From Puccinia triticina (taxonomy: Eukaryota; Basidiomycota; Pucciniomycetes; Pucciniales; Pucciniaceae), in the NCBI RefSeq assembly GCF_026914185.1, contig NC_070573.1:3589501-3653500 (forward strand): a stretch of 64,000 nucleotides of DNA. Direction: 5' to 3'. Positions 12,305 to 23,929 of the stretch are shown piece after piece. The translations under genes were made by a program, and so were the position numbers. Positions within the stretch are counted from its first letter, which is position 1. Every line of letters begins with the position of its first letter. The notes under the pieces were generated by a model, which worked only from the letters and a program-made list of their open reading frames with translations, was not told the DNA's origin and did no database searches.

Positions 12305-13680
12305 CAACTGATCACATTGTGGCTGCTACATTTGGGGGTTTTGTGGTCATTTAAGGTACACAATGAATCTTTGAGGGCATTTGATTATTTTGGTACCAAT
12401 ATCATGGAAGGACTCCCATGCTAGGCTGAGATATAGTGGCAGAAACACCAATTAACTACCAAAGTAGTAATATTTGGCAACTGATCACATTGTGGCTGCT
12501 ACATTTGGGGGTTTTGTGGTCATTCAAGGCACAGAATGAATCTTTGAGGGCATTTGATCATTTTGGTATCAATATCATGGAAGAACTCCCACGCTGCGCT
12601 GAGATATTGTGGCAGAAACACCAAGAAACTACCACTGCCAGCATATTTGGCTGGGTTGAAGTCATCCCAGTTTAACTGGGATGCACTCAACCAATTTAAA
12701 GTTGGTTGATCTCAACCAATTTAATATAAACCCAAGGGGGGTACCTTGGATTTGTATTTCATCAGCTGAGATCACCCAGGTTTAAATTGGTTGAGTACAT
12801 CCCAGTTTAACTGGGATAACCTCAACCCAGCCAATTATGCTGGCAGTGTACCAAATTAGTGATATTTGGAAACTGATCACATTGTAGCTGCTACATTTGG
12901 GGGTTTTGTGGTCACTCAAGGTACAAAATGAATCTTTGAGGGCATTTGATCATTTTGGTACCAATATCAAGGAAGAACTCCCACACTGCGCTGAGATATA
13001 GTGGCAGAAACACCAAGAAACTACCAGATTAGTGATATTTGGCAACTGATCACATTGTGACTGCTATATTTGGGAGCTTTGTGGTCATTCAAGGAACACA
13101 ATGAATCTTCAGGGGCATTTGATCATTTTGATGCCAATATCATGGAAGAACTCCCATGCTGCGCTGAGATATAGTGGCAGAAACACCAAGAAACTACCAA
13201 ATTAGTGATATTTGGCAACTGATCACATTGTGGCTGCTACATTTGGGGGTTTTGTGGTCATTCAAGGTACAATATGAATCTTCAGGGGCATTTGATCATT
13301 TTTGTAACAATATCATGGAATAAATCCCACGCTGCGCTGAGATATAGTGGCAGAAACACCGAGAAACTACCAAATTAGTGATATTTGGCAACTGATCACA
13401 TTGTGGCTGCTATATTTGGGAGCTTTGTGGTCATTCAAGGTACACAATAAATCTTTGAGGGAATTTGATCATTTTGGTACAAATATCATGGAAGGACTCC
13501 CATGCTAGGCTGAGATATAGTGGCAGAAACACCAATGAACTACCAAATTAGTGACATTTGGCAACCGATCACATTGTAGCTGCTAAATTTGGGGGTTTTG
13601 TGGTCATTCAAGGTACACAATGAATCTTCAGGGGCATTTGATCATTTTGGTAGCAATATCATGGAAGAACTCCTGGATTG
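12305..13680. repeat. ~173-bp tandem repeat array, left arm of CACTA I
   Basis: The word GAGATATAGTGGCAGAAACACC recurs at 12992, 13165, 13338 and 13512, a spacing of 173-174 bp. Each unit also carries GATCATTTTGGTACCAATATC and CTACATTTGGGGGTTTTGTGG-like words. Earlier copies at 10600-10980 are interrupted by H1. Tandem subterminal repeats are typical of CACTA elements, where transposase-related proteins bind them. Confidence 0.8.
12633..12848. mobile_element. CACTG MITE E1 (216 bp, 3-bp duplication TAC)
   Basis: Inverted ends CACTGCCAGCATA and TATGCTGGCAGTG, flanked by TAC at 12630-12632 and 12849-12851. A second copy of exactly the same length is at 19696-19911. CACTG-type ends with a 3-bp duplication point to a miniature CACTA derivative. 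It is inserted in a ~173-bp repeat unit. Confidence 0.85.
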
Positions 13681-14164
13681 ATCCTCAAACTTGCAATGTC
13701 TTTTTTTCAGGAAGAAAAAAATGGTGTATGTAGCATTGATGTTATCAGAAGTCTTCCAGAAATCTCCAAATCTACTTTATTTCAAAAATGGAAAAACATT
13801 GACCCCTCACCTCTCTCATAATACCATGCTTCACGCATTGTTAAGTTGGTGTGACCTTATATTTCCTGAAGATATTGCATATCATCCTTGATATGCTACA
13901 TGCACACAAGGCCTTTTGAAATTAGTTTGCCATGGTTTAGCATATTTTTTTCAGTGTCTTGTTCCATCTACTTGTGTTATCAACCACAGATTAATGAGTA
14001 ATATTTCCAAAAATAATTTCATTGGAGAGTTTTTCCTGCATGTAAATCCTGAAATATTCTATTTGAGGGTCACATTAATTATGCAGCAGCTACAATCTGA
14101 TCAGTTGCCAAATCTCACTCCTTTGTTAGTTTCTTGTTGTTTCTGCAACTATATTTGAATGCAG

Positions 14165-15610
14165 TGTGGAAGTTCTTCCATGATATTGGTTCCAAAATGA
14201 TCAAATGCACTCAAAGATTCATTGTTCACCTTGAATTACCTCAAAACCTCCAAATGTAGCAGCCACAACGTGATCAGTTGCTAAATATGACCAATTTGGT
14301 GGTTTCTTGGTGTTTCTGCCACTTATATATCCCAGTGCAGCATAGGAGGTCTTCAATGACATTGGTACCAAAATGATCAAATGCCCTCAAAAAATACATT
14401 GTGTACCTTGAATGACCTCAAAACCTCAAAATGTAGCAGCCACAATGTGATCAGTTGCCAAATATGACTAATTTTGTAGTTTCTTGGTGTTTCTGCCACT
14501 ATATCTCAACCAACACTGGGAATTTACGCTATCCAGGTTGCTTGGATGTCATTTAGTTATCCAGTCCTATGTGGTGTGAAAAACAACATAAATAGAATCT
14601 GTGGGTGTAAAAAGAAAGCTTGAATTTTGCTTAACAAGATGAGCCCTAATTTGTTCCAAGAACCTCCTATTTTTCATGTTAAAAAATCATTTTTGTGAAC
14701 AAAAATTAGTTATCTGGGTAACTTAGGCTAGGTAACTAATTTTTGATGACAAGAGTGATATTCCAAAATCAAAAACATGAATTTCTTCAAAGAAATTAGG
14801 TCCTATCATGTTGAGAAACACTCAAGCTTTCTTGTGACACCCACAGATTCTATTTATGTTGTTTTTCACACCACATAGGACTGGATAACTAAATGACATC
14901 CAAGCAACCTGGATAGTGTAACTTCCCAGTGCTGTCTCAACGCAGCGTGGGCGTTCTTCCATGATATTGGTACCAAAATGATCAAATGCCCCTGAAGATT
15001 CATTTTGTACCTTGAATGACCACAAAACCCCCAAATGTAGCAGCCACAACGTGATCAGTTGCCAAATATCACTAATTTGGTAGTTTCTTGGTGTTTCTGC
15101 CACTTTATCTCAGCGCAGTGTGGGAGTTCTTCCATGATATTGGTACCAAAATGATCAAATGCCCTCAAAGATTCATTTTGTACCTTGAATGACCACAAAA
15201 CCCCCAAATGTAGCAGCTACAATGTGATTAGTTGCCAAATATCACTAATTTGGTCGTTTATTGGTGTTTTTGTCACTATATCTCAGTGCAGCGTGGGAGT
15301 TCTTCCAAGATATTGGTACCAAAATGATCAAATTACCTCAAAGGTTCATTGAGTTCCTTGAATGACCACAAAAATGTAGCAGCCACAATGTGATCTGTTG
15401 ACAAATATCACCAATTTGGTATTTTCTTGTTGTTTCTGCCACTATATCTCAGCGCAGCATTGTAGTTCTTCCATGATATTGGTACCAAAATGATAGAATG
15501 ACCTCAAAGATTCATTGTGTACCTTGAACGACGGCAAAACCCCCAAATGTAGCAGCTACAATATGATTGGTTGCCAGATATCACTAATTTGGTATTTTCT
15601 TGGTGTTAAG
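14165..15610. repeat. ~173-bp tandem repeat array, right arm of CACTA I (opposite orientation)
   Basis: The same repeat family as in the left arm appears here as the reverse complement (GGTGTTTCTGCCACTATATC words). The two arms could therefore fold back on each other. The segment between them (about 13690-14160) resembles the subterminal sequence near 10280-10600, suggesting an internal rearrangement or a nested partial copy. H2 is inserted in this arm. Confidence 0.75.
14511..14934. mobile_element. MITE H2 (424 bp, ~95-bp inverted termini, 7-bp duplication TCTCAAC)
   Basis: Ends CAACACTGGGAA and TTCCCAGTGCTG begin a long inverted repeat that extends to the GAATCTGTGGGTG word on both sides. 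The direct repeat TCTCAAC flanks it (14504-14510 and 14935-14941). The core, about 230 bp, is AT-rich and non-coding. Confidence 0.85.
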
Positions 15611-16148
15611 ACCCTGACAAAAATATGCTCAACCATGTTAAACCAATTTCAAAAGGCCTCATATGCATGTAGCATACCAAGGATGATATGCAACATCTTC
15701 AGGAAATTCAAGGTCACACCAAATTAACAACCCAGCAAGGATGGTGTTGTGAGAGAGGTGAGGGGTCAATGTTTCCCTTTTTTGACAAAAAGTAGATTTG
15801 GAGACTTCTGATAACATCAATGGTTGAAGTAAAAAAAACAACACAAAATTTCTGAGACCCCTCAGCCACCCTGGATTAATCGTAAAACTTGAAATGTCTT
15901 TTTTTCAGTGAGAACAGAATGGTGTATGTAGAAATTGATGAATTTTATTAGGGAAAAAAAAGGAAAGATTCCTGTGGCTCAAAGCTAGCACAGGGGGAAG
16001 TTGAGAGATTATAGAAGAGTGTTAAGGCAACATGGAACACAGAAAAAGGTATCAAGAGGAATAAAAAAAAAATTGATCAATATAATTTGATCAATATATG
16101 CTATACTGATCAATATATAACATTGCAAATTCATCCACGTTGGTAATG

Positions 16149-17450
16149 AAAGTGGTCCGGACAGTGACCCATGAGAAACGTGCCAGATATTCTTTGGGGG
16201 GCCCGGGTTTTTGGCCGGACGGACTGAGCGATTACAGCAAAATACACTGGCAGTTTTTTTTTATTTCTTGAGGGGCGGGGGGAGTATATGGATGGGGGTA
16301 CATAAGAGATTACATAGAAAACTGTGGGACAGAAACTCAGACAGATACTTTCTCTGCTGGGCCTGCGGTGGCTTGCTGTTTTGGATTGATAGCTGCAGGG
16401 GCTGGATGGACAGTCAGAGCATGGGGGAGGGTGGTTGTGAGGTGAGAGGGGAGGCATGATCATTAGTATCATCGCAGGCAAGTCAATTGTTGAGAGTTAG
16501 GTCAACAGCGGTCTGGGTGAGGAGTAAAGGTTCTGGCCCTCAGCGGTTGGGAGAGGTTCTGGGTGGGAAGACAATTGGGCAGGTGGGGGTGACCAGCAAG
16601 GCTGGTTCACACTTTTCTTAAAAACTCAAACAAACTTGGAGCCCCCCGGAAAGGGCTCCACTGCTTGAAAACCATGGTTGAGGTCATACCTGTGGGTGCA
16701 AGCCGAGGCTGGGCCCCCAGGGAAAGGGCTACACTACCGCTGGGTGGCACAGCCTGGGTCAACCGTCTAATGACGGAGCCCTACTGTTCTTGTGACGCAC
16801 CCGGTGATGCAGGCAGGATGATCAAGTCCTTTCTGGGTCACAGCTGCGTGGGGGAGCCAGACTAGTGACTGGGCACATCACAGTGGGTGGCATAGGTGCG
16901 AAACGGGGACTTGCAGTCCCAGGTTCAGCCTATTGCGTTGTACAACGCCACGGCTACTGTTGCGTACTGGTTGCGGTTTCAATTCACGCGGGGTAGTCCC
17001 GCTGTGTACAGCTTTGACCTCTTCAAATGGAGAGATCCCTCTGATCCATCTGGCCCATCAAGATGGGCGGGTAACCGGATGGGTACCCATTTTTTTCCTG
17101 CCCAAAAACTGAACACCCGCACCCGCACCCGGCACCCGCCGGCAGGTGCTGAGCGGGTGTTCTGGGTAGTTGCTGCCGGGTGCCGGGTACCCGCAAACAG
17201 GTACCCAAGTGCCATCTCTAGTTAGCCTTATGCAGAGCAGATAAAATCTGCAGGGTATATGTGTCAGTGTAGAAAAATGCAGTACTGCCTGGGTACCAAT
17301 GACCATGCACTTCATTGCATGTTGGAGAGACAAGGAAAATGATAATGATGATGAAGAATGGGAAAAATGGAAATAAAAATCATATTAATTTCAAGGGAAA
17401 ACTAAACGGATTTACTTCGCGCACGGCGGAAAAATCATTGCGCACAGAAA
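16149..17450. other. Unassigned repeat-derived spacer
   Basis: No recognisable protein or RNA. It contains the second copy of the GGGTACCC hairpin repeat (17080-17212). About 16610-16900 is GC-rich without a motif. I see no duplicated LTR or terminal repeat bounding the whole stretch. Confidence 0.35.
17080..17215. repeat. GC-rich hairpin repeat, copy 2 (GGGTACCC family)
   Basis: GGGTACCC, then AACACCCGCACCCGCACCCG and GCCGGGTGCCGGGTACCCG words repeat the order seen at 9078-9235, with inverted symmetry around the central GCCGGC. Confidence 0.5.
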
Positions 17451-17619
17451 TTCTGGTCAATTCAACGTCGTCTCCCAGGGAGCCCCCCTCTGTGCGCACC
17501 AGAAGCTCCCCCAAAAAACACTTTGCACACAGGCTCCCCTGTGACAATTTCTAACTGCACAAAACAATCCAAAGACAATCATCCCACCCAAAAATGCCCA
17601 ACCCCCCACGGCCCCTCTG

Positions 17620-18790
17620 GATGCCACATCAGCTCTCCCAGTGACTCCAACGGTGGTTTCAGCGACTCTCACGGAGCCAGCTTGCCCAATCATCCCTCCT
17701 CCTCCCAAACAAACCTACAAGAGCAAGGAAAAACTGAAGGAAGCAATGCAAGACTGGGCCTTTCACCATGGTTATGCGATTGCTACTGCTAACTCTTATT
17801 TTTCACAAGGCAAGGGGAAAATCATGTTCCAATGTGATTGCTCAGGAAATTACTGCGGTCATTGCGCAAACGTTCCTGCCAAAGCCCAAACTACAAGCTC
17901 GACAAAGATTGGCTGTCCTTTCCAATTGACTGCAAGTCAAGATTTGTGTGGCTTGTGGATGTTGAAAGTGAAGAACCCGGAGCACAACCACATTCCCTCT
18001 GATACCACTGCCGTCCATTGACTGCATTGCCTTTACACCAAAGAACAGGCGGCGGAGATCTCAAAGCTTACCACCGCTGGTGTCAGGCCTCTGAAAATAC
18101 AGACAGCTCTTTGCAACAGCAGCAAAACTCCGTTTCACGTCCCCTTGACCACAATCTATAACAAAATTTACCGCGACAATAAAGCAGCTCTTGGATCCAA
18201 ACCAGCAATGGAAGCTGTGATTGAGTGCCTCAAGAAGAAGGAGTTTGAATACTGAGTGAAAGCTGATAAAGATGGACACCTCAATGTGCTATTCTTTGCG
18301 CTTCCAGGATTGATTGAGCTTGCTAAGATGCATCCGTGGAAGATTCAAATGGATGCTACGTACAAAACAAACCGGTACAAGATGCATTTGTTTCACATTG
18401 TTGGCAAGACCACTCATTGACAAACTAAATAATGTCAAAGGCAATGGACACTGTGGTTTTTGAGCAGCAGCACTGAGCATGGGCCGCAAGAGCTGCAAGT
18501 GGGACAATATTTTAAGGGAAATGATAACCAAGATGGAAAACAAACCAATTTATAAAAATTCAAAGTACCTCAATATGATTGCCGATGGGATCTCACACAA
18601 TAAATTGAAGGCCAAACTGAACTTCTTGAAGTTGCCCGCACCAATTGCCTACTGGATGACCTTCCTGCAACATGGGGATCTCCTGGCAGATACTTATTGT
18701 GGGGCGGTAATCCACATCTCTCACCAGATGCAGGTAAATTTCCTCCCACTCTCACACAGCACACTACATATAGCTACATCATCACTTACA
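17620..18790 (+). pseudogene. Broken MULE (Mutator-like) transposase
   Basis: In one frame the region starts with a cysteine/histidine DNA-binding module of the FAR1/WRKY-like type (about 17720-18020: FQCDCSGNYCGHC, ending NPEHNHIPS). It continues into a MULE transposase N-terminal part and the catalytic-domain opening WKIQMDATYKTNRYKMHLFH at 18340-18400, where the D of MDATYKTN is the expected first catalytic acid. In-frame TGA codons lie near 18018, 18253 and 18417; the one after FEY at 18253 is probably a former CGA arginine. Beyond 18417 only frame-shifted fragments remain (for example around 18479-18760). The rest of the transposase and any terminal repeats were not found. Clearly inactive. 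Confidence 0.7.
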
Positions 18791-18963
18791 TAAATATAGT
18801 ACACACCTGCAGGCACTCATGCAGGTACTAACTGCATGTGATAGCTGCATGAGCTAGTGGATTTTTGTTGCATGACAACAGCAGGTGACCTGGTTACAGC
18901 ATGACTACACTAACACCTTTTCCTGACCAATCACACCCCCTGATTCAGCCTGCAGATCATAAC

Positions 18964-19352
18964 CAACAAAGGGTAGTTACGCTACGCGTAACGCGTAGAT
19001 AACAGTAACGTAACAAAATTTTTGTTGTTATCTACGCGTTACGCGTAACGGCAGTACGATTACGTTATCGCAACACGTTGAGCCAGTTTTTTTTATGCTT
19101 GTTGCGTTATCTGGGCGCGCGGAGCCCTTGAGAACGGGCAAAGAATGAGGCTAAAAAGCCTTAAATGGTCCATTATTGCGTTATCCGGGTGATAACGCGA
19201 TAACGGGCCTCAAAAATGAGGCCCGTTACGTTACGCGCGGGGCCTGAAATGACCCTGTTACTAGTAAAGTAACGGGGGGCCCCGGATAACGGGGGTAGTT
19301 ACATTACCAAAATTGTGCGGATAACGCAACGTAACGTAACTACCCTTTGTTG
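18964..19352. mobile_element. MITE H3 (389 bp, 7-bp duplication TCATAAC)
   Basis: The termini CAACAAAGGGTAGTTACG and CGTAACTACCCTTTGTTG are inverted repeats, flanked by TCATAAC at 18957-18963 and 19353-19359. The interior is very rich in CpG-containing ACGCGTAACG and GATAACGC words. A diverged left terminus of the same family is at 53851. Confidence 0.85.
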
Positions 19353-19380
19353 TCATAACCCATAATCAGATGTACAGTCC

Positions 19381-19927
19381 CAACGGTGGGCCGATGCGTT
19401 ACCTTGTGATATTTAGGCCTAAACGCGTAACAAATCAACCATTATTTTAAGAAAAAGGTGTTAATTTCATCAAAAAAATATTGAATTTTTGATACTTTAC
19501 AATAAATTACAATACATTTTTGGCTGTATCTATGAAAAATGGCCAATATTTGCTGTTATTTAGGGTATTTTTGCATATTTTTGCACCCGTGGGTGTTATA
19601 GTTAACTTATTTTATACACTCAATAATCTTAATTTTCTGTAGTGTAACTTATTTTTCAATACTTTACAATACTTCACGGTTACAGTTAACTGTAACACTG
19701 CCAGCATAATTGGCTGGGTTGAGGTTATCCCAGTTAAACTGGGATGCACTAAACCAATTTAAACTTGGGAAATCTCAACTGATGAAATATAAATCCAAGG
19801 TACCCCCCTTGGGTTTATATTAAATTGGTTGAGATCAACCAAGTTTAAATTGGTTGAGTGCATCCCAGTTAAACTGGGATGACTTCAACTCAGCCAAATA
19901 TTCTGGCAGTGTAACGGCCCACCGTTG
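19381..19927. mobile_element. MITE H4 (547 bp including nested E2; 7-bp duplication ACAGTCC)
   Basis: Ends CAACGGTGGGCCG and CGGCCCACCGTTG are exact inverted repeats, flanked by ACAGTCC at 19374-19380 and 19928-19934. E2 is inserted near the right end. The remainder is AT-rich and non-coding, with repeated TTTTTGCATATTTTTGCA-like words. Confidence 0.85.
19696..19911. mobile_element. CACTG MITE E2 (216 bp, 3-bp duplication TAA)
   Basis: Second copy of the E1 family with ends CACTGCCAGCATAAT and ATATTCTGGCAGTG, flanked by TAA at 19693-19695 and 19912-19914. It lies inside H4, so it is younger than H4's insertion. Confidence 0.85.
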
Positions 19928-19934
19928 ACAGTCC

Positions 19935-20310
19935 TGACCAATCACTTTCACCCATTCAGCGTATGTACTAGCCAAAAACCCTCATGTACCTAGCTAAAAC
20001 CTATCATGTGGAGCTCCTCTGGAGCTAAAATCCCTCACTGATATCTATAAAAGGAGGCTCTCCTCCCCTGTTGTAACTTCCCCCCAGCAGACTACCTGCA
20101 CTCAGTTTCCCCTATAACAAAGTACACAACTGCTCACTCCACAATATATCAGTCACTCTATAATTTGGTTTTACACACATTACAAACACTTGAACACAAA
20201 ATAACAACTCTACACAACACTTACATTACATAACATGAACCTCTGAGGGGTCCTCTTTGACCAAATATCACCTGGTTGAAGTCCATACTCCTCATTCATA
20301 ACACATTTTA
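19935..20310. other. Short spacer between H4 and CACTA II
   Basis: AT-rich, non-coding. A TATAAAAGG word at about 20046 is followed by CT-rich sequence, which looks promoter-like. No gene follows because CACTA II begins at 20311, so a transcript may have been disrupted. Confidence 0.3.
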
Positions 20311-21059
20311 CACTACCAAGATGGATGAATTTGGGATGTTGCATATTGATCAATATAGCGTATATTGATCGATTTAAATTGATCAATATAGCGTATATTG
20401 ATCGATTTAAATTGATCAATATAGCGTATATTGATCAATTTATATTGATCAATTTGTTTTTTATTCCTCTTGATACCTTTGTCTGTGTTCCATGTCTCCT
20501 TAATACTCTTCTATAATCTCTTTCCTTACCCCTGTGTTAGCTTCAAGCCACAGGAATCTTTTTTTTTTTTTGCCTGATGACATTCATAAATTTCTACAAA
20601 CACCATTTGATTCTTCATGAAAAAAAAGAAATTGCAAGTTTTAGGATTAATCCAGGGTGGCTGAGGGGTCTCAAAGTTTTTTTCTTTTTTTGTTACTTCA
20701 ACAATTGATGTTATCAGAAGTCTCCAAATCTACTTTTTTTCAAGGAAGGAAAAACATTGACCCCTGAGCTCTCTCATGATACCATCCTGCAAACATTGTT
20801 AATTTGGTTGGTTGAACTTCCTGAAGATATTGCACATCATACTTGAAGTGCTTCATGCATAGAAGGCCTTTTTAAAATTAGTTTACCATGGTTTAGCATA
20901 TTTTTGTCAGGTTATTTTTTTCATCTACTTTTGTGATCAACCACAGATTAATGAGGAATATTTCCACATAGAATTTCATCGGACAATTGCTCTGCATATA
21001 AAACCCAGAAATATTGTGTTTAGGGTCACATCCATTATGCAGCAGCTACAATCTGATCA

Positions 21060-23390
21060 GTTGCCAAATATCACTACTTTGGTAGTTTCTTGGTGTTTCT
21101 GCCACTATATCTCATCCCACCGTGGGAATCCCTCTGCCATATGGTTACCAAAATGTTTATAGGTCCCCAAAGATTCATTAACTACCTTTAATGACCAGAA
21201 AAACCCCAAATGTAGCAGCTACAGTCTGGTCAGTTCCCAAATATCACTACTTTGGTAGTTTCCTGGTGTTTCTGCCACTATATCTCATCCCAGCGTGGGA
21301 ATCCTTCTGCCATATGGTTACCAAAATGTTTACAAGCCCCCAATGTTTCATTATGTACCTTTACTGACGACAAACCCCCCAAATGTAGCAGATACAGTCT
21401 GATCAGAGCCCAAATATCACTACTTTGGTAGTTTATCGGTGTTTCTGCCACTATATCTCATCCCAGCGTGGGAATTCTTCTGCCATATGGTTACAAAAAT
21501 GTTTACGGGCCCCCAAACATTCATTATATACCTTTAATGACCACAAAACCCCCAAATGTAGCAGCTACAGTCTGATCAGTTCCCAAATATCACTACTTTG
21601 GTAGTTTCTTGGTGTTTCTGCCACTATATCTCATCCCAGTGTGGGAATCCTTCTGCCATATGGTTACCAAAATGTTTAGAAGCCCCCAAAGTTTCATGAT
21701 GTACCTTTTCTGACCACAAAACCGCCAAATGTAGTAGCTACAGTCTGATCAGAGCCCAAATATCACTAAGTTGGTAGTTTCTTGGTGTCTCTGCCACTAT
21801 ATCTCATCCCAGCGTGGGAATCCTTCACCAAGAAACTACCAAATTAGTGATATTTGGGAATTGATCAGACTGTAGCTGCTACATTTGGAGGTTTTTTGGT
21901 CAGTCAAGGTACATAATGAAACTTTGGGGGCTTGCAAACATTTTGGTAACCATATGGCACAAGAATTCCCACGCTGGGATGAGATATAGTGGCAGAACCA
22001 CCAAGAAACTGCCAAAGCATTGATATTTTGGAACTGATCAGACTGTAGCTGCTAAATCAGGGGTTTTGTTGTCAGCAAAGGTACATAATGAAAATTTGGG
22101 GGCTTTTAAACATTTTGGTAACCATATGGCAGCAGGATACCCACGCTGGGATGAGATATAGTGGCAGAAACACAAAGATACTACCAAATTAATGATATTT
22201 GGGAACTGATCAGACTCCAGCTACTACATTTGGGGGTTTTGTTGTCAGCAAAGGTACATAATGAAAATTTGGGGGCTTTTAAACATTTTGGTAACCATAT
22301 GGCAGAAGAATTCCCACGCTGGGATGAGATATAGTGGCAGAAACACCAAGAAACTACCAAAGTTGTCAGCCTGCTAGTATATTCAACATACCTTTCACAA
22401 GTTAGCTTTGAATTTACTACAGACCGCAATATTCCTCTTTAATCAAAACTATTTTTCACAAACATTTCACATTCATTTTCATTATTAACATATGTCATGC
22501 ATGTAGTAGAGTTACTCAATCACCTTCTAGTTATAAGCTGTACTTCTTAATTTCTACGCTCCTCTGAAATCCAAGAAGAGACAATATTTCACCAAAAATT
22601 ACATACCTCTTCATCTTAAGATAAATCACCACATCACTTTCTAAGATTGCCCTTCTCATCAAATCACCATATCACTGTTCAGAACATTGGCCTTGAACTT
22701 CTCACATTCATCATCTGTTGGGTGTAAGTTCCGTTGGATCAAACCCATCTACGACTAGAAGCATTGGGACAACCAGTATAAATTCTATCGAGTGGACTCA
22801 ATCCAACCTGGAGTAGCCCACAGCTGACAAAAAAAGTGATATTTGGGCTCTGATCAGACTGTAGCTGCTACATTTGGGGGTTTTGTCATCAGCAAACGTA
22901 TATAATGAAACTTTGGGGGCTTGTAAACATTTCGGTAACCATATGGCAGAAGCATTCCCACTCTGGGATGAGATTCAGTTGCAGAAACACCAAGAAACTC
23001 CCAAAGTAGTGATATTTGGGAACTGATCAGACTGTAGCTGCTACATTTGGGGGTTTTGTGGTCAGTAAAGGTACATGATGAAACCTTGGGGCCTTGTTTT
23101 CATTTTGGTAACCATATGGCAGAAGAATTCCCACGCTGGGATGAGATATAGTGGCAGAAACACCAAGAAACTACCAAAGTAGTGATATTTGGGCTCTGAT
23201 CAGACTGTAGCTGCTACATTTGGGAGTTTTGTGGTCAGTAAAAGTACATAATGAAACTTTGGGGGCTTTTCAACATTTTGGTAACCATATGGCAGAGGGA
23301 TTCTCACGCTGGGATGAGATATAGTGGCAGAAACACCAAGAAACTACCAAAGTAGTGATATTTGGCAACTGATCAGATTGTAGCTGCTGC
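21060..23390. repeat. ~173-bp repeat arrays of CACTA II, inverted about 21830
   Basis: From about 21060 to 21828 units read as GGTGTTTCTGCCACTATATCTCATCCCAG; from 21829 to 23380 they read as the reverse complement. The switch is an abrupt junction within GAATCCTTCACCAAGAAAC near 21822-21837. Units are diverged from those of element I but share GATATTTGG, TAGTGGCAGAAACACC and GCTGCTACATTTGGG. A solo LTR interrupts the right array. Confidence 0.75.
22364..22829. mobile_element. Probable solo LTR (466 bp)
   Basis: Begins TGTCAGCCTGC and ends CCACAGCTGACA (inverted TGTCAGC/GCTGACA ends), and splits a ~173-bp repeat between CCAAAGT and AAAGTGATATTTGG. The duplication is imperfect, so the class call is tentative. 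No matching second copy lies in the window. Confidence 0.55.
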
Positions 23391-23929
23391 ATAATGGATG
23401 TGACCCCAAAAACAATATTTCTGGGTTTTATATGCAGAAAAATTTTCCAATGAAATTTTATGTGGAAATATTCCTCATTAATCTGTGGTTGATAACACAA
23501 GTAGATAAAAAAAAGAACCCGACAAAAATATGCTAAACCATGGTAAACCAATTTCAAAAAGGCCTTCTATGCATGTAGCACTTCAAGCATGATGTGCAAT
23601 TTCTTCAGGAAGTTCAACCAACCAAATTAACAATGTTTGCAGGATGGTATCATGGGAGAGGTCAGGGGTCAATGCTTTTCCTTTTTTGAAAAAAAGTAGA
23701 TTTGGAGACTTCTGATAACATCAATGGTTCAAGTAAAAAAAAAAAGAAAAAACTTTGCGACCCCTCAGTCACGCTGGATTAATCCTAAAACTTGCAAAGT
23801 CTTTTTTTCATGAAGAATTGAATGGTGTATGTAGAAATTTATGAATGTTAACAGGCAAAAAAAAATCCTGTGGCTTGAAGCTAACACAGGGAGAAGAGGA
23901 GAGATTATTCAAGAGTATTAAGGAGACTA

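Larger units (their letters stand above)
10056..16148. mobile_element. CACTA element I, non-autonomous, 6.1 kb, long inverted termini
   Basis: The left end reads CACTACCGACATGGATGAAT and the right end, reversed, CATTACCAACGTGGATGAAT. Both continue into TTTGCAATGTT and TATTGATC repeats and a T-rich block, so the terminal inverted repeats run for several hundred bp (about 10056-10620 against 15590-16148). AAA flanks both ends, which fits the 3-bp duplication of the CACTA superfamily but is low complexity. The interior is non-coding: arrays of a ~173-bp repeat in one orientation on the left and the opposite on the right, plus three nested MITEs. With no transposase, it would need enzyme from elsewhere. 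Confidence 0.8.

Noticed and set aside
22364..22829. Copy of the gypsy LTR (similar TGTCAGCC start)
   Set aside because: Only the first eight or so bases and the CTGACA end agree; the body is unrelated to 54064-54745.
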